Source: Ditylenchus dipsaci (taxonomy: Eukaryota > Nematoda > Chromadorea > Rhabditida > Anguinidae). From it: 64,000 bases of DNA. Positions 42,661 through 53,800 of the stretch are shown one piece after another; positions within the stretch are counted from its first letter, which is position 1; the number at the start of each line of letters is the position of its first letter. The notes under the pieces were generated by a model. The model was not told where the DNA came from. It saw nothing but the letters and a program-made list of their open reading frames with translations, and did not search any database. The stretch is from the NCBI GenBank assembly GCA_004194705.1, contig SADC01001291.1:1-64000 (forward strand). Direction: 5' to 3'. Made by a program: the position numbers and the translations under genes.

Positions 42661-43935
42661 GACCCCCCCCCCCCCCCGACCCAAATACTATTAGCAAAAT
42701 GATCAGCACGAAAAATGCAACAGAACTAGTGCAAAGACTCACAGGACAACAAGCAAAATGTAACAAAATTCAAGCCAAAACAATTTGACTCCAAAACCCT
42801 ACAAAAAACCAGGGTCTTTTTGACGAAAATTCAGGTGGCTGTCACTTGATTTCGTAATTTTCTCAAAATTTTATAGGCAATTTTAAAAAATAAAAATAGC
42901 ACGTGATAGAGCGAAAAAAACTGCATAAGATACGATGTTTAGATCACAGGGAAGACAGCGTTTTCTCTTTTTTGAAAGGATTGAAGAACCATGCTGGCAA
43001 CCTTTTTAGGAATAGACGATTCTGGTTATATTATTATATTACCAATTTTATATTACCAAGACGTGGCAAATTTAATATAACTTTATTCAAATATGTTCAA
43101 CTATACATGTGCATGTTTTCCAAGATCTTATACATTACACTTTAAGCAATATTTTGCATCTTTGAATACAAGCAAAATTAAACCAGAATCGTCTATTCCT
43201 AAAAAGGTTGCCAGCATGGTTCTTCAATCCTTTCAAAAAAGAGAAAACGCTGTCTTCCCTGTGATCTAAACATCGTATCTTATGCAGTTTTTTTCGCTCT
43301 ATCACGTGCTATTTTTATTTTTTAAAATTGCCTATAAAATTTTGAGAAAATTACGAAATCAAGTGACAGCCACCTGAATTTTCGTCAAAAAGACCCTGGT
43401 TTTTTGTAGGGTTTTGGAGTCAAATTGTTTTGGCTTGAATTTTGTTACATTTTGCTTGTTGTCCTGTGAGTCTTTGCACTAGTTCTGTTGCATTTTTCGT
43501 GCTGATCATTTTGCTATATTGCACTCTAAATTTTTTATAGAAATTCGGCCAGGAATATGCCAAGCCAGGTATCCTTTAAGCCCCTAAAAATGGCTGATTT
43601 CTCCGTACTTTTAGATTTAATTTTAAAGACCGACCGCACCATCATGTAGGGCATTTAATTCTAAGTCCGAATCACCCAAAATAACAACCCACCGTGCTCG
43701 CGTTAAGTTACGCAAGATGCTGTTACGTGACTTGCATTTGCTTTTTTATAAATGATTTTTTATAAACTTGCTAAGTCCTTCCTACTAAAATATTTTTTCT
43801 AGATTATAGCCGTCAATTTTAAGTCTTAAATGTCCACAGCTTGAAATAAACTTTGTGTGAACAAAACAACAACTAAGTGAAAATTTTCAAAAAAACCCAT
43901 GATTCAGCCGTTCTGGGTAAATGGTAACTTTAATA

Positions 43936-45086
43936 CAGTCGAACCTGGATAGCCAGACACCCCAAAAGTTCGTTCCCAGCTGGATCCGACCCTTTTTTAG
44001 ACCTCTTTTTGAAGGTGACACGACACTTGCGGCCGACACTTGCGGCCCGACATTTGCGGCCGACTCTTGCGGCCCGACACTTGCGGCCGTCACTTGCGGC
44101 CCGACATTTGCGGCCGACTCTTGCGGCCCGACACTTGCGGCCCAACATTTGCAGCCCGATACTTGGTGATGAAATTTTCGATTCGATTCGTTGGCTTTTC
44201 GCCTGAGCCAAGCACTTTTTGAGTGCTAGGCTGAATTAATGGATGGCTGGGCCTTTGGTCTTGTAACAGGAGGAAAAACGCTTTTCGGGCAAAAAATAAA
44301 GATGTTGAACATGGTTTTGAATACTGTGGCCTACCGCATAAATAAGCTCTGGTATGCATGCTTTTTCATGCATCCAGAGTCACTTTCGAGTGATTTGTGT
44401 CTAAGGTATGTGGGTGTGCGCATCTCAACTCCAAGCCCTTGAAGGGGCGCATGGGGCTTAAGAGTTAGAGATGCGCGCACTCGCTTACCTTAGACATGAT
44501 TCCGAGAAGTACTCTTGATCATAAAATGCATATAGAGACTCTTTTTGCCAAGTCCTATGTTGAAAAACATGGCAGAGCAGCCAAATAAGTTACTTAATAC
44601 ATAGCCCCTGTATTATGGTTTTCCCCTCCCAGTACAACCCCTCAACCATTTTTAAATAGCTTTTCTGGACCTTTAAGTATCGGGCCGCAAATGTCGGGCC
44701 GCAAGTATCGGGCCGCAAGTGTCGTATAGCCCCTTTTGAATGTTTTTGTCAATTCTGTTTTGACAGTCTGGTCGCAAATATCGCAAGGATGCCGATTTTG
44801 CCGATCGTTTTTCAAAATCCAAAAACTTTTTATTCTAAAAACCAAAACTTGGATAACCGGACACCCTTTTTCAGAAATAGGTGTCCGGTTATCCAAGTTT
44901 TGGTTTTTTAGAATAAAAAGTTTTTGGATTTTGAAAAACGATCGGTAAAATCGGCATCCTTGCGATATTTGCGACCTGACTGTCAAAACAAAATTGACAA
45001 AAACATTCGAAAAAAGGTCTAAAAAAAGTTTCAGACCCAGCTGGGGAACGAACTTTTGGGGGTGTCCGGTTATCCATGTTCGACTG
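43936..45086. mobile_element. Tigger/pogo-type MITE hosting a foldback element
   Basis: CAGTCGAACCTGGATAGCC at the left and its near-complement ending TTCGACTG at the right, TA on both sides (43934-43935 and 45087-45088). Inner arms (GTTCGTTCCCAGCTGGATCC, CGATCGTTTTTCAAAATCC) pair. Non-coding. Confidence 0.85.
44014..44731. mobile_element. Foldback element, CGACACTTGCGGCC arms
   Basis: Arms are repeats of CGACACTTGCGGCC (44019-44160) and complement (44678-44725). Flanks CTTTTTGAA and CCTTTTGAA agree at 8 of 9. The core holds repeat family B copy 44300-44590 with its GCATGCTTTTTCATGC block. Confidence 0.8.
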
Positions 45087-45331
45087 TAGGTTATTTCTCA
45101 AATTGTAAATTATGGCGCGAGGTCGGAAGAACCACTTTCACACAACACCTGTGGATGCTCTACAAGAATAGACGATATAAAATGAGTTGTCTCCCGTCCT
45201 CAGAATGACAACTGGGGTACTTACCCTGTGAAATCTTTTTAGCACACCGAAATGAAAAAAAAAATAAACTTTAAAATCACAATTTGACAAAAATAATATC
45301 TTTTTTTACTCTTTTTTTTTCAAAATTTATT

Positions 45332-45404
45332 CGATCTTGGCAGGAGTCGAACCTGCAATCTTTGGTTCCGTAGACCAACGCGTTATCCATTGCGCCACAA
45401 GACC
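45332..45404 (-). tRNA. tRNA-Arg (ACG), second copy
   Basis: Same 73 bases as the copy at 40280, on the other strand. Flanks match too: TTTCTTCTTTGTCCAAA upstream and TTTTTGTCAAATTGT downstream in both, so about 200 bases were duplicated with the tRNA. Confidence 0.95.
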
Positions 45405-45730
45405 ACATGTTGTCTAAGCACAAAATCATCTTTGTATAACAAAAATTTGGACAAAGAAGAAAGTAATCACTCACAGTCGAGCCTCAATAAACAGACACTC
45501 CAATAAACGGAAGCTTAAAAAAATTTGGTTGCTTCACCAAGAAATTTCAGAAATTATACCCCAACCAGGGTGGCGACTTGGGTACTAATTCATTAGAAAA
45601 TAGTACTTTTGCGGTACTAAAGAGTACTAAAATAGTACTCTTAATTTTGTATATTGCGTACTAATTTAGCACTAGTAACTATTTTAGTACTTGGTACTAT
45701 TTTAGTACTATGGTTGAAAAAACACACAGA

Positions 45731-45816
45731 TACCGTATTCTCTCTAATAGACGGGTCCCCCACGAGGTAAGTTGAAAAATAGACGGGTCGACCCGTCTAT
45801 TAGAGAGAATACGGTA
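45731..45816. repeat. 86-bp palindrome with TACCGTATTCTC ends
   Basis: TACCGTATTCTCTCTAATAG then ACGGGT, and the exact complement at the right end. The smallest member of the TACCGTATTTTC family. Confidence 0.7.
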
Positions 45817-45952
45817 TGTATTCTTCTTGTCTTAGCAACACTTTTCTTAGGTATTTCATGTTAAAAACAAATAAACATATGTGCTATAGTACTACAACTA
45901 CTGGGTACTAATTTAGTACTAGGTACTAAAATAGTATTTAGTACTAAATTAG

Positions 45953-47030
45953 GGCTGTACGAGCTTTCGTAAGAAGACAATTTCGTAAGAGCGAATTTTC
46001 GTAAGAGCGAAATTTCGTAAGAAACATTTTCGTAAGAAACATTTTCGTAACAGCGAAAATTCGTAAGAAAATTTTTCGTAAGAGCGAATTTTCGTAAGAA
46101 ACTTTTTCGTAAGAGCGAATTTTCGTAAGAAACATTTTCGTAACAGCGAATTTTCGTAAGAAACTTTTTCGTAAGAGCGAATTTTCGTAAGAAACATTTT
46201 CGTAACAGCGAATTTTCGTAAGAAACTTTTTCGTAAGAGCGAAAATTCGTAACGAATTTCTTTCGTAAGAAGAAATAATCGAAATTTTTTTCACTCTTAT
46301 TCAATTTTTCTAATTCAGGATTTCATCTGATTCATTTGTTTTGGCCTTTCTGTCACTGTTTGACACTTCGAACAGTTAATTTATGACTATTAACTGTATG
46401 AGCACAAAAGTCGGTAAGCATAGGTCATATGACTGAAAATTTCAGTAATTAGCTGACCCCGGATTTTTCATCCATTAGGAGACCAGCAGAAATACCCAAA
46501 AGCATGGTGAAAAACTCCGAGCTAGAATTCATATATTATATACTACACATAGCTATTTCCCATTAGTGGCATGTATGGTGCAGTAGGTAAGTTGGTGGAA
46601 TGAATTTTTTCACCAGTGGTTCGATTCCACCCTCTGACTGTTTCATTTTTTTCTTGACTATTTTTGGTCAAAACATCACAGAAGCTATAAGAAACATCAA
46701 AGGAGGATCAAAAAGCAAAAAAAGCAACTTAAAATATCACTAATGTTACTGAAAACCGCGTTACGAAAAAGTTTCTTACGAAAATTCGCTCTTACGAAAA
46801 AGTTTCTTACGAAAATTCGCTCTTACGAAAAAGTTTCTTACGAAAATTCGCTCTTACGAAAAAGTTTCTTACGAAAATTCGCTCTTACGAAAAAGTTTCT
46901 TACGAAAATTCGCTCTTACGAAAAAGTTTCTTACGAATTTTCGCTCTTACGAAAAAAATTTCTTACGAAAATTCGCTTTTACGAAAATTCGCTCTTACGA
47001 AATTGTCTTCTTACGAAAGCTCGTACAGCC
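45953..47030. mobile_element. Foldback element, 33-base-unit arms
   Basis: Ends GGCTGTACGAGCTTTCGTAA inverted, with a perfect 9-bp duplication CTAAATTAG (45944-45952 and 47031-47039). Each arm has eight to ten units of CGTAAGAAACTTTTTCGTAA type (45965-46285 and 46755-47015). The core 46545-46740 matches that of 18694-19245 and contains CAGTAGGTAAG and GGTTCGATTCC motifs. All long frames through the arms are repeat artefacts. Confidence 0.92.
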
Positions 47031-47524
47031 CTAAATTAGTACCCTAGTACTTTATGGTACTATTTTAGTACTATTTAGTATTCCAAAAGTACTATTTAGT
47101 ACCCAAATCGTCACACTGACCCCAACAAATAGACTCACCGATAAACGGATTTAAATATTTCTTGCCTTGAAAGGAATTTGAAAATTAACATTAAGTCTTG
47201 ATTTCAAGAAGGTTGATCTGTAATCAATCATGGAGGACACGAATCTGGTGTCAGAATTGCGTTTTTCCCTAGCAGAGACGTCAAAAATTGAAATTCCGCG
47301 GAATGGTCTGCCGCGGAATCGTCGAAATTTTTGCCTGGTGGCACGATGTAAACAAGATTTGTGAAGAATTAAACGTTAGTTTAGCAAATTTCTCCGAAAA
47401 ATGATGCACATATCCTTAAGCTTTCTCTTATATGAAATATACCCATGCGCTTTTCTATAAAAATCCATTTTTTAGATTTTATTTTTATTTTTTGGACTTT
47501 TATTCTGATCAAATATCTCTGTAA

Positions 47525-47773
47525 GGGAGAGGGACGATTGGTATTCGCAAAATTCGTATTCGGCTTTTTTCGTATTCGGGTTACCGATAATAGCTTACAA
47601 CTGATAATGGCGGATAATAACCTAATTTAGTTAGAATAACTCGTATTCTAATTAAATTAGGTTATTATCCGTCATTATCGGTTATAAGTTATTATCGGTA
47701 ACCCGAATACGAATATGGTCGAATACGAAAAAAGCCGAATACGAATTTTGCGAATACCAATCGTCCCTCTCCC
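47525..47773. mobile_element. 249-bp hAT-type MITE next to TRAP1
   Basis: GGGAGAGGGACGATTGGTAT and complement; an 8-bp duplication CTCTGTAA flanks it (47517-47524 and 47774-47781). The whole element folds back. It ends 28 bases from the TRAP1 stop codon, so the TRAP1 3' UTR must run into or through it. Confidence 0.88.
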
Positions 47774-47801
47774 CTCTGTAACAATTCAACAAAACGACTA
47801 A

Positions 47802-50800
47802 TTAAGGTGTTAAAATTGGTGATTTCTCTTCCTGCATAAGATCTCCTAAGATTTGGTTGATTCTACCAATCATTTGACTGGAGTCCTTCAACAAACCAGC
47901 AGTTACAAGCGCATTGTCATACACCTAAAAATTACTTATTTATGTTTTTTCTTCGAAATTTCGTGGGTTTTTAGGCCTCAAAGAGTCTACACCAATATCA
48001 AGTTTTGGTATAAATTCTGTTGCGCTCATGTTTCAGCCATTTTTTCATAGTTAACCTTACAATATTTTTTGAGTTGGTACTAAAATAAGCTGCTCTACCT
48101 TGAGCTTAAGCCTAAGTTTTCTATGCGAAGCTTCCTAAGCTTCCTAAGCCTAAACTTTCTATGCCGAAATTCGACGAGAAATCTGAATTTGAATGAAAAT
48201 TTGACGAGAATTAGAAAAAGCATATGTTGGGATATACTCAAAAAATCTAGAAACGTTAACTATGATAAAAATTGCTGAAACGCACCTAAATTCTTACCTG
48301 TTCAGTCACTTTCCTAGCCAATTGTTCGTTGTGTTTGCTCAACTTGACCAATCCCTTGATCACAGGGTGCGAAAAGTTGACATATACCACTGGTTTGAGC
48401 AGCACCAAATGCTCCATTTCCTTGATGTCAGCAGTGCGCAGCAAATACCTAGCAGCACTCATGTCTGTTGAAACTGTGATCATGAACGGGTGTTCCGACT
48501 GCCGTCCACTTGGCTTCACCTCAGTGGCTTTGACGCTGCCCAAGGTTTGCTTGACCCAACCTACGAAGTCTTGCTTAGAGGCATCTCTGGTTAATTTCTT
48601 TTGCTCGGGTCTGAGTCAAGCCCTTGAAAAGAGATTATTAGTTATAAATTCGCTAAGTTTTTGATGGAACTTATTGACTGAATTTCAGCGTCAAAGCATA
48701 CCATTCAGCAACGAATTATTGATAACTTTATACTTCCCTTTTGTTTGAGGAACGTCCACTTTTTTAAATTTGATGTTTTTTTAGTGAGAGTACTTTTTAT
48801 GTGAAATTATTTCTAACGTCTTCTAGAAGCTGAAATTGACTCAGGAATCAGAATTATAAAACACAATTGCAAAAAATATGCTTGGTTGGCAAGATATGGC
48901 CTAAAATTAGAGAGCCAAGATGACGATCATCATATTTTATCTTGTCAAACCAACACTTTTTGAAATTCTCTTTTCGTAGTACAGATTTTTGAAGAAATTT
49001 AAGTTTTTGAGTGTCACCAAAAAATTATACAAAAACTAAACTTTGTTTGGAAGTTATTAAAATTTACAAAAAAATCCGTGACTAACTGACAAACTAACTG
49101 ACCCTACACCATTTTATTTGACTTCATCTACATACAGTATTTTTATCGGTCTGTCCGTCACGTTTTTCGTGTTCGGAACGCTGGCTAACCCACTTCTGTA
49201 TTGTTTTATGTTTTGTAATCGACACATCTAAGGGTAAATCAGGGTCGCTGAGCACGCTAATGCTATCAGATTGACATCCGATATAGTAACACAAAAGTTT
49301 ACCTTAAAGCTGGTAAAAATAAGACTGCTCAAAAAAGGGATTAAACTCATCCCTTCAAAATTGCGCAAAACAAAAATTTCATCGTAATAAAACGTTTTCA
49401 CATTTGGAAAAAAAGGTATGCTCAAGGGGGTCATCAAACCTGAGTCCCCAAAAAATATTCAAAGTTGAGGTTTTAAGCACCTAATGGCGCCTCTTCGGCT
49501 TGTGTTTTATATTTTTGGAATATCATGAAGACCTAGATCAGTGTTCTCAATAGTCAGAGGCAGAATGAAAGTCAGAATGAAAATTCAAAAATTCTGACAG
49601 TCAGAATAATTTCCCGCGCTTTCTGACTGTCAGAATTTTCGAATTTTCATTCTGACTATGATCTCATCGAAAATTTCAGTGATGGTATGCGTGTGATCCC
49701 TAAAAATATTACTACAGTCAAAAACACATTGCCAGATAGGCAGACACTAAAAACCATTTCTACATGCTTAGCTCACTCCAAAGACATTTTAGCAAAACAC
49801 TTGCCTTGGCTTTTGATCCATTCCTCTACGGACTGCACCTTTTTCATTTGGAATTGAGGCATAGCCAAAAAGACTATTTCATCTATTGGCTCATAAATGA
49901 AGATCACTTCTAGGTTGTGCTGCTTGAAAATCTCAAAGTAGGGCGAGCTTTCTGCTAATTGACGGCTGAAATGCACTCGTGTGGATATTTTTTTAAAACT
50001 ATTTTCAGATAATATATTTAGCAGAATCAAACAAAAACCTAGGAGAATATAGGAAGAAGATGCTTTTCTGGTCCTTCTGCATTCTGTCCACATACTCTTG
50101 AAGGGAAGTAAGGGTTCCTGGCTTGAAATTAGATGACTCGAACAACAAAAGTTTGCTAATATCTTCCTGAATTATGGTGTTGGAGTATAATGTTTGCCAA
50201 GCTAGTCACCTAATCACCTTGACTTCATGTGTTTTGTCCATGATAATGCCTTCTTTGAAGAACAAATGGTAGCTTTGGTAGAACTCGTTGTACTGTACAC
50301 GGTCCTTGTTCATTTGCTTGACGAAAAATTTAATAATTTTGTCTGTCAAAGTTCTGCGAATTTTCCTGTAACAGAAACTGTGATTTTTTAAATGGAAATT
50401 TGGCCAAATCAAAGAAGTGCGTTTTTGCCATGGCCCTTTATTATTATTTTTGGATTGTAGACCACAAGTTGTGATTAGGCTGACAGGAGGCTAGTGTACG
50501 ATTGGACGGACTCAAACGCATTTTCTCTTTCTACAAAATCGGTCTAATGTACACCGCTTCATGCAGTCGAGTTTTGATAACCCGGAACCCCTCAAGTTCG
50601 TTCCCACCTAGGATCCGGCACTTTTTATACCTCGATTTTTTGTCGAACTTTATTCGCCGATTTTGTCCAAAATTTCGCAAGGACTTCGATTTTGCCGGTC
50701 ATTTCTAAAAAAGGTCAGAACTGTTGACAGTAAGATCCGCTTCTCTCGATGTAAGATTACCACTTATGTTATATCAAGTAGGGTTGGCTTCCCCCCCCCC

Positions 50801-53800
50801 CCCGCTTTTTGGGGTGCGGGGGGAGATTAGACTAAAAAAATTTGCGGGGAGGAGAAGCGGGGGGAGGTGGCGAATTTTTTTGCGGTGGGGAGGAGCGGGG
50901 GGGAGGAAGCTGTGAGCGGGGGCAGTGGCGGGGGGTGCCTGATTAATTTACAAGCCTCGGGACTGAAAATTTTTGAAACAGCAGTCTAGAATGAATCTGA
51001 AGGCTTTTGAAACACTTCTGAAGTCAAAGCTACAATATTGCCACTCCTCTGGTTCGATAAATCTTGACCCTTCTCGGCTGCTGTTCTGAAAATGACCTCT
51101 TCCGAGAGTTTTTTTCGACTGGGATTTTTTGCGGGGGGTGACGGGGATCATTTTGGGAGCGGGGGGGGGGGGGGGGAGAAACGGGGGGGAGGTGGCCAAT
51201 TTTTTTTGCGGGGGGAGGAGCGGGGGCAGGTATAAGGAAAATTTGGTCAAAAAGCGGGAGGGAGGGGGGAGGGGGGGAGGGAGGGAGGCCAACCCTAATA
51301 TCAAGAGCTGCTAGTCTGGCACTTATTTACTTGGGGGGGCGCATTTTTTACTAATTTGTAAATCATGTTTAAACGACTCCTAAGTAACTTTTATGTGCTT
51401 TAAACGATAAGAAAGTCATTTTCTGACACTTTTCCACACAAAAATCGTTTTTTTGAAAAAAATTTTTTTGACTAAAATTTGACTTTTTGCCTTGGTCCCC
51501 CAAGGAAATCCAACCTGAAAGGGTACCTGGATACCACAAAAAGATGGAATTTGAACATAGTTTTGTTGACTGGGGCCTACCGCATAAAGAAACTCTGGTA
51601 TGCATACATTTTTATGCATCCAGAGTCACTTTCGAGTGATTTGCGTTTAAGGTATGTGGGTGTGCGCATCTCAACCCCAAGCAACAAGCCCCCTGCGCCC
51701 CGAAGGGGGCGCAGGGGGCTTGGTTGGTTAGAGATGCGCGCGCGCACTTACCTTAGACATAATTCCGAGCAAGACTCTTGATCAAAAATGCATTAAGCGA
51801 CTCTTTTTGCCCAGCTCCAGTGACCAAAACGCGGTAGAATCCCTTAATACAAGGTGTTTTGCCTTGGTCCCCCAAGGCAATAAGTCTTATTTTGGCCAAA
51901 GAATTTTTTTTTCAAAAATCTATTTTTTACGTGGAAAAGTGTCAGAAAACAACTTTTTAATCGTTTTAAGCATATAAAAATTACTTAGAAGTCGTTTAAA
52001 CATGATTTACAAATGTGCAAAAAATGCGCCCCCCCAAGTACATAAGTTCCGCTAGTCTTGCTGGTAAAAGTTTTAAATTTTTCTAAAAATGACCGGTGAA
52101 ATTGAAATCGTTGCGATTTTATATCACGGAATCACGTCCTGCAAAAGAACGTCTATAATTAGCGTAAAAAATGTCAGACCCTAGGCGGAGGTCTTATATA
52201 GAAGGTCGAGTGTAGTGTGAGGCTGAGGACACACTCTTAGGTGGACGCTACACTGCCTGATTCCCTTATTACCGAAATACATTTCAGTGAAAAACCAATT
52301 ACTCCAAAATAAGGTCAGTCTGCAACATTTCTCTGCTCAAGTTGAGTGGAATATCTTCTGAATCCACTACTCCGACCAGAAAACGTAAGTAGTTAGGCAA
52401 TAGTTCCTTAGCCTGCGACTTGATCAACACTTTGCGATTGTAAAGTGACACTCCAGACTCATCCAATCCAGTATGCCTCAGCTCCAGAGGCACAGCTTTG
52501 CGAGATGGCACATACAGCAGGGCACGGATGTTTTGAGGGGAGTCCGTCTAAATTTTTCTCATTGAGCACGTAAACTTTTTGTACAGTCGAGCCTCGTTTA
52601 TCCGGCGCCACCTCAAGTTCGTTTGCGCCTAGAGTACAGCACTATTTTTGGCCCAATTTTTTAGAGTATTTTGTCAAATGTGATTAGCTGGTCTATTATA
52701 CATAATATTTGGCATGTATGAGTGGCCGGGTCGCCACTTTTGTGTGCCATTTTGGTCACAAGTAAAAACTTTGTTATTTTGCATATTTTTTTGCACGTTT
52801 GTACTCATTCGAAAGGTCTTTCGACGGCGTATGACCCTTCGCAGTTATACTTGGGTTTTGTTGTTAAAAAAATTTGAGATTTTGACATTTTAAGTTGAAA
52901 TTTGAGGTTTTTATGGTGAAATCACATTGGTAGTCCCGTTGTAATCTTATAGGTAAACACGATAAAGGATCCGATAGTCGCCTGTTGCCCCTTTCTCTGA
53001 AATATCTCAAGGACTTTTGTTTTACTAGTCGTTTTTCCTAAGTCTTTTAATTTCACCGAAAAAAATCGCGGACCTCGTTTTATTCAGCACCCCTTTTTTA
53101 AAAATCAGGTGCCGGGTAACCGAGAACTGCTGGTTCTTTATGGCAAATTAAAAGACTCTGGAACAACGACTGGAAAAACTAGACTGCTTGAATAGACTGG
53201 CTAATCACATCTGTCAAAAGATGCCGAAAATCGGGGCAAAAAAGTGTTGGACCAAGGCGGGAACGAACTTGAGTGGTGTTACACTAAATTAAGGGCGGGG
53301 TCACATTTAATTTCGCGATATTTCATTCATTTACTCTGACTTTTTCCAGACTTTTTGAAAATAAGTTTTTATAATTTGATAGCTAAGATTTCAGGCTACA
53401 AAATGGCATTTTTTGGGTCGGGGTTTTGAAAAAATGTTGGCCTACGGGCCGGCTTTTTGGTAAAAAAAACCTCTTCTTCGAAAAACGCCACTACCATACC
53501 AAGCTTTTCACCAAATAGCCAGCCCAAAGGTCAATATTTTTTCGAACCCCGGCCCGATAAATGCCATTGTAGCCTGAAATCTTAGCTATAAAATGGTAAT
53601 TTTTTTTTCAAAAAGTCAAAACAAAGTTAGAGAAAATGAATGAAATATCGCGAAATGAAATGTGACCCTACTAAATTAATACGCGACTGTATTAAAACTA
53701 TTCCAACCTTGTACTGAATGATGTATTGTGGACGGTCATTCACTAAATGAGGGTGGTGTGTCTTCGCGATTTGCCTGAAAATGACATTGCCGATGTGTAT

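Larger units (their letters stand above)
41104..42691. mobile_element. Satellite-bearing insertion, long copy
   Basis: Starts CTAGGGTCTGCAGGCGCC with a GGCGCC-TATC-GGCGCC hairpin, contains two tandem arrays (below), and ends after a 17-C run at 42663-42679. It splits the left arm of a long palindrome, and TAGCAAAA is present on both sides (41096-41103 and 42692-42699), absent as a repeat in the intact right arm. That shows insertion with an 8-bp duplication. It has no inverted ends, so it is not a standard hAT; Helitron-type or unknown is possible. Confidence 0.7.
41031..43580. repeat. Long palindrome split by the satellite insertion
   Basis: Right arm 43150-43580 is the complement of 42692-43020 plus 41031-41103. 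Arms are about 400 bases, centre near 43020-43150. The outer ends are AAGGATACCTGGCTTGGCAT and its complement. No coding. Confidence 0.8.
50564..52212. mobile_element. Tigger-type MITE with large insertions
   Basis: The left half (CAGTCGAG, GTTCGTTCCCACCTAGGATC) begins at 50564 and the right half (GTCAGACCCTAGGCGG, AGGTCGAGTG then TA) ends at 52212. The left flank is TG. Between them lie a G-rich hAT MITE and repeat family B. In TRAP1 intron 6. Confidence 0.6.

Noticed and set aside
41104..42691. Helitron
   Set aside because: An 8-bp duplication is present, whereas Helitrons insert between A and T without one; left as unknown class.
45861..47039. Open frames of 61-147 codons repeating [16 protein letters not shown]
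   Set aside because: They are translations of the tandem arms of the foldback element, present on both strands and in several frames.
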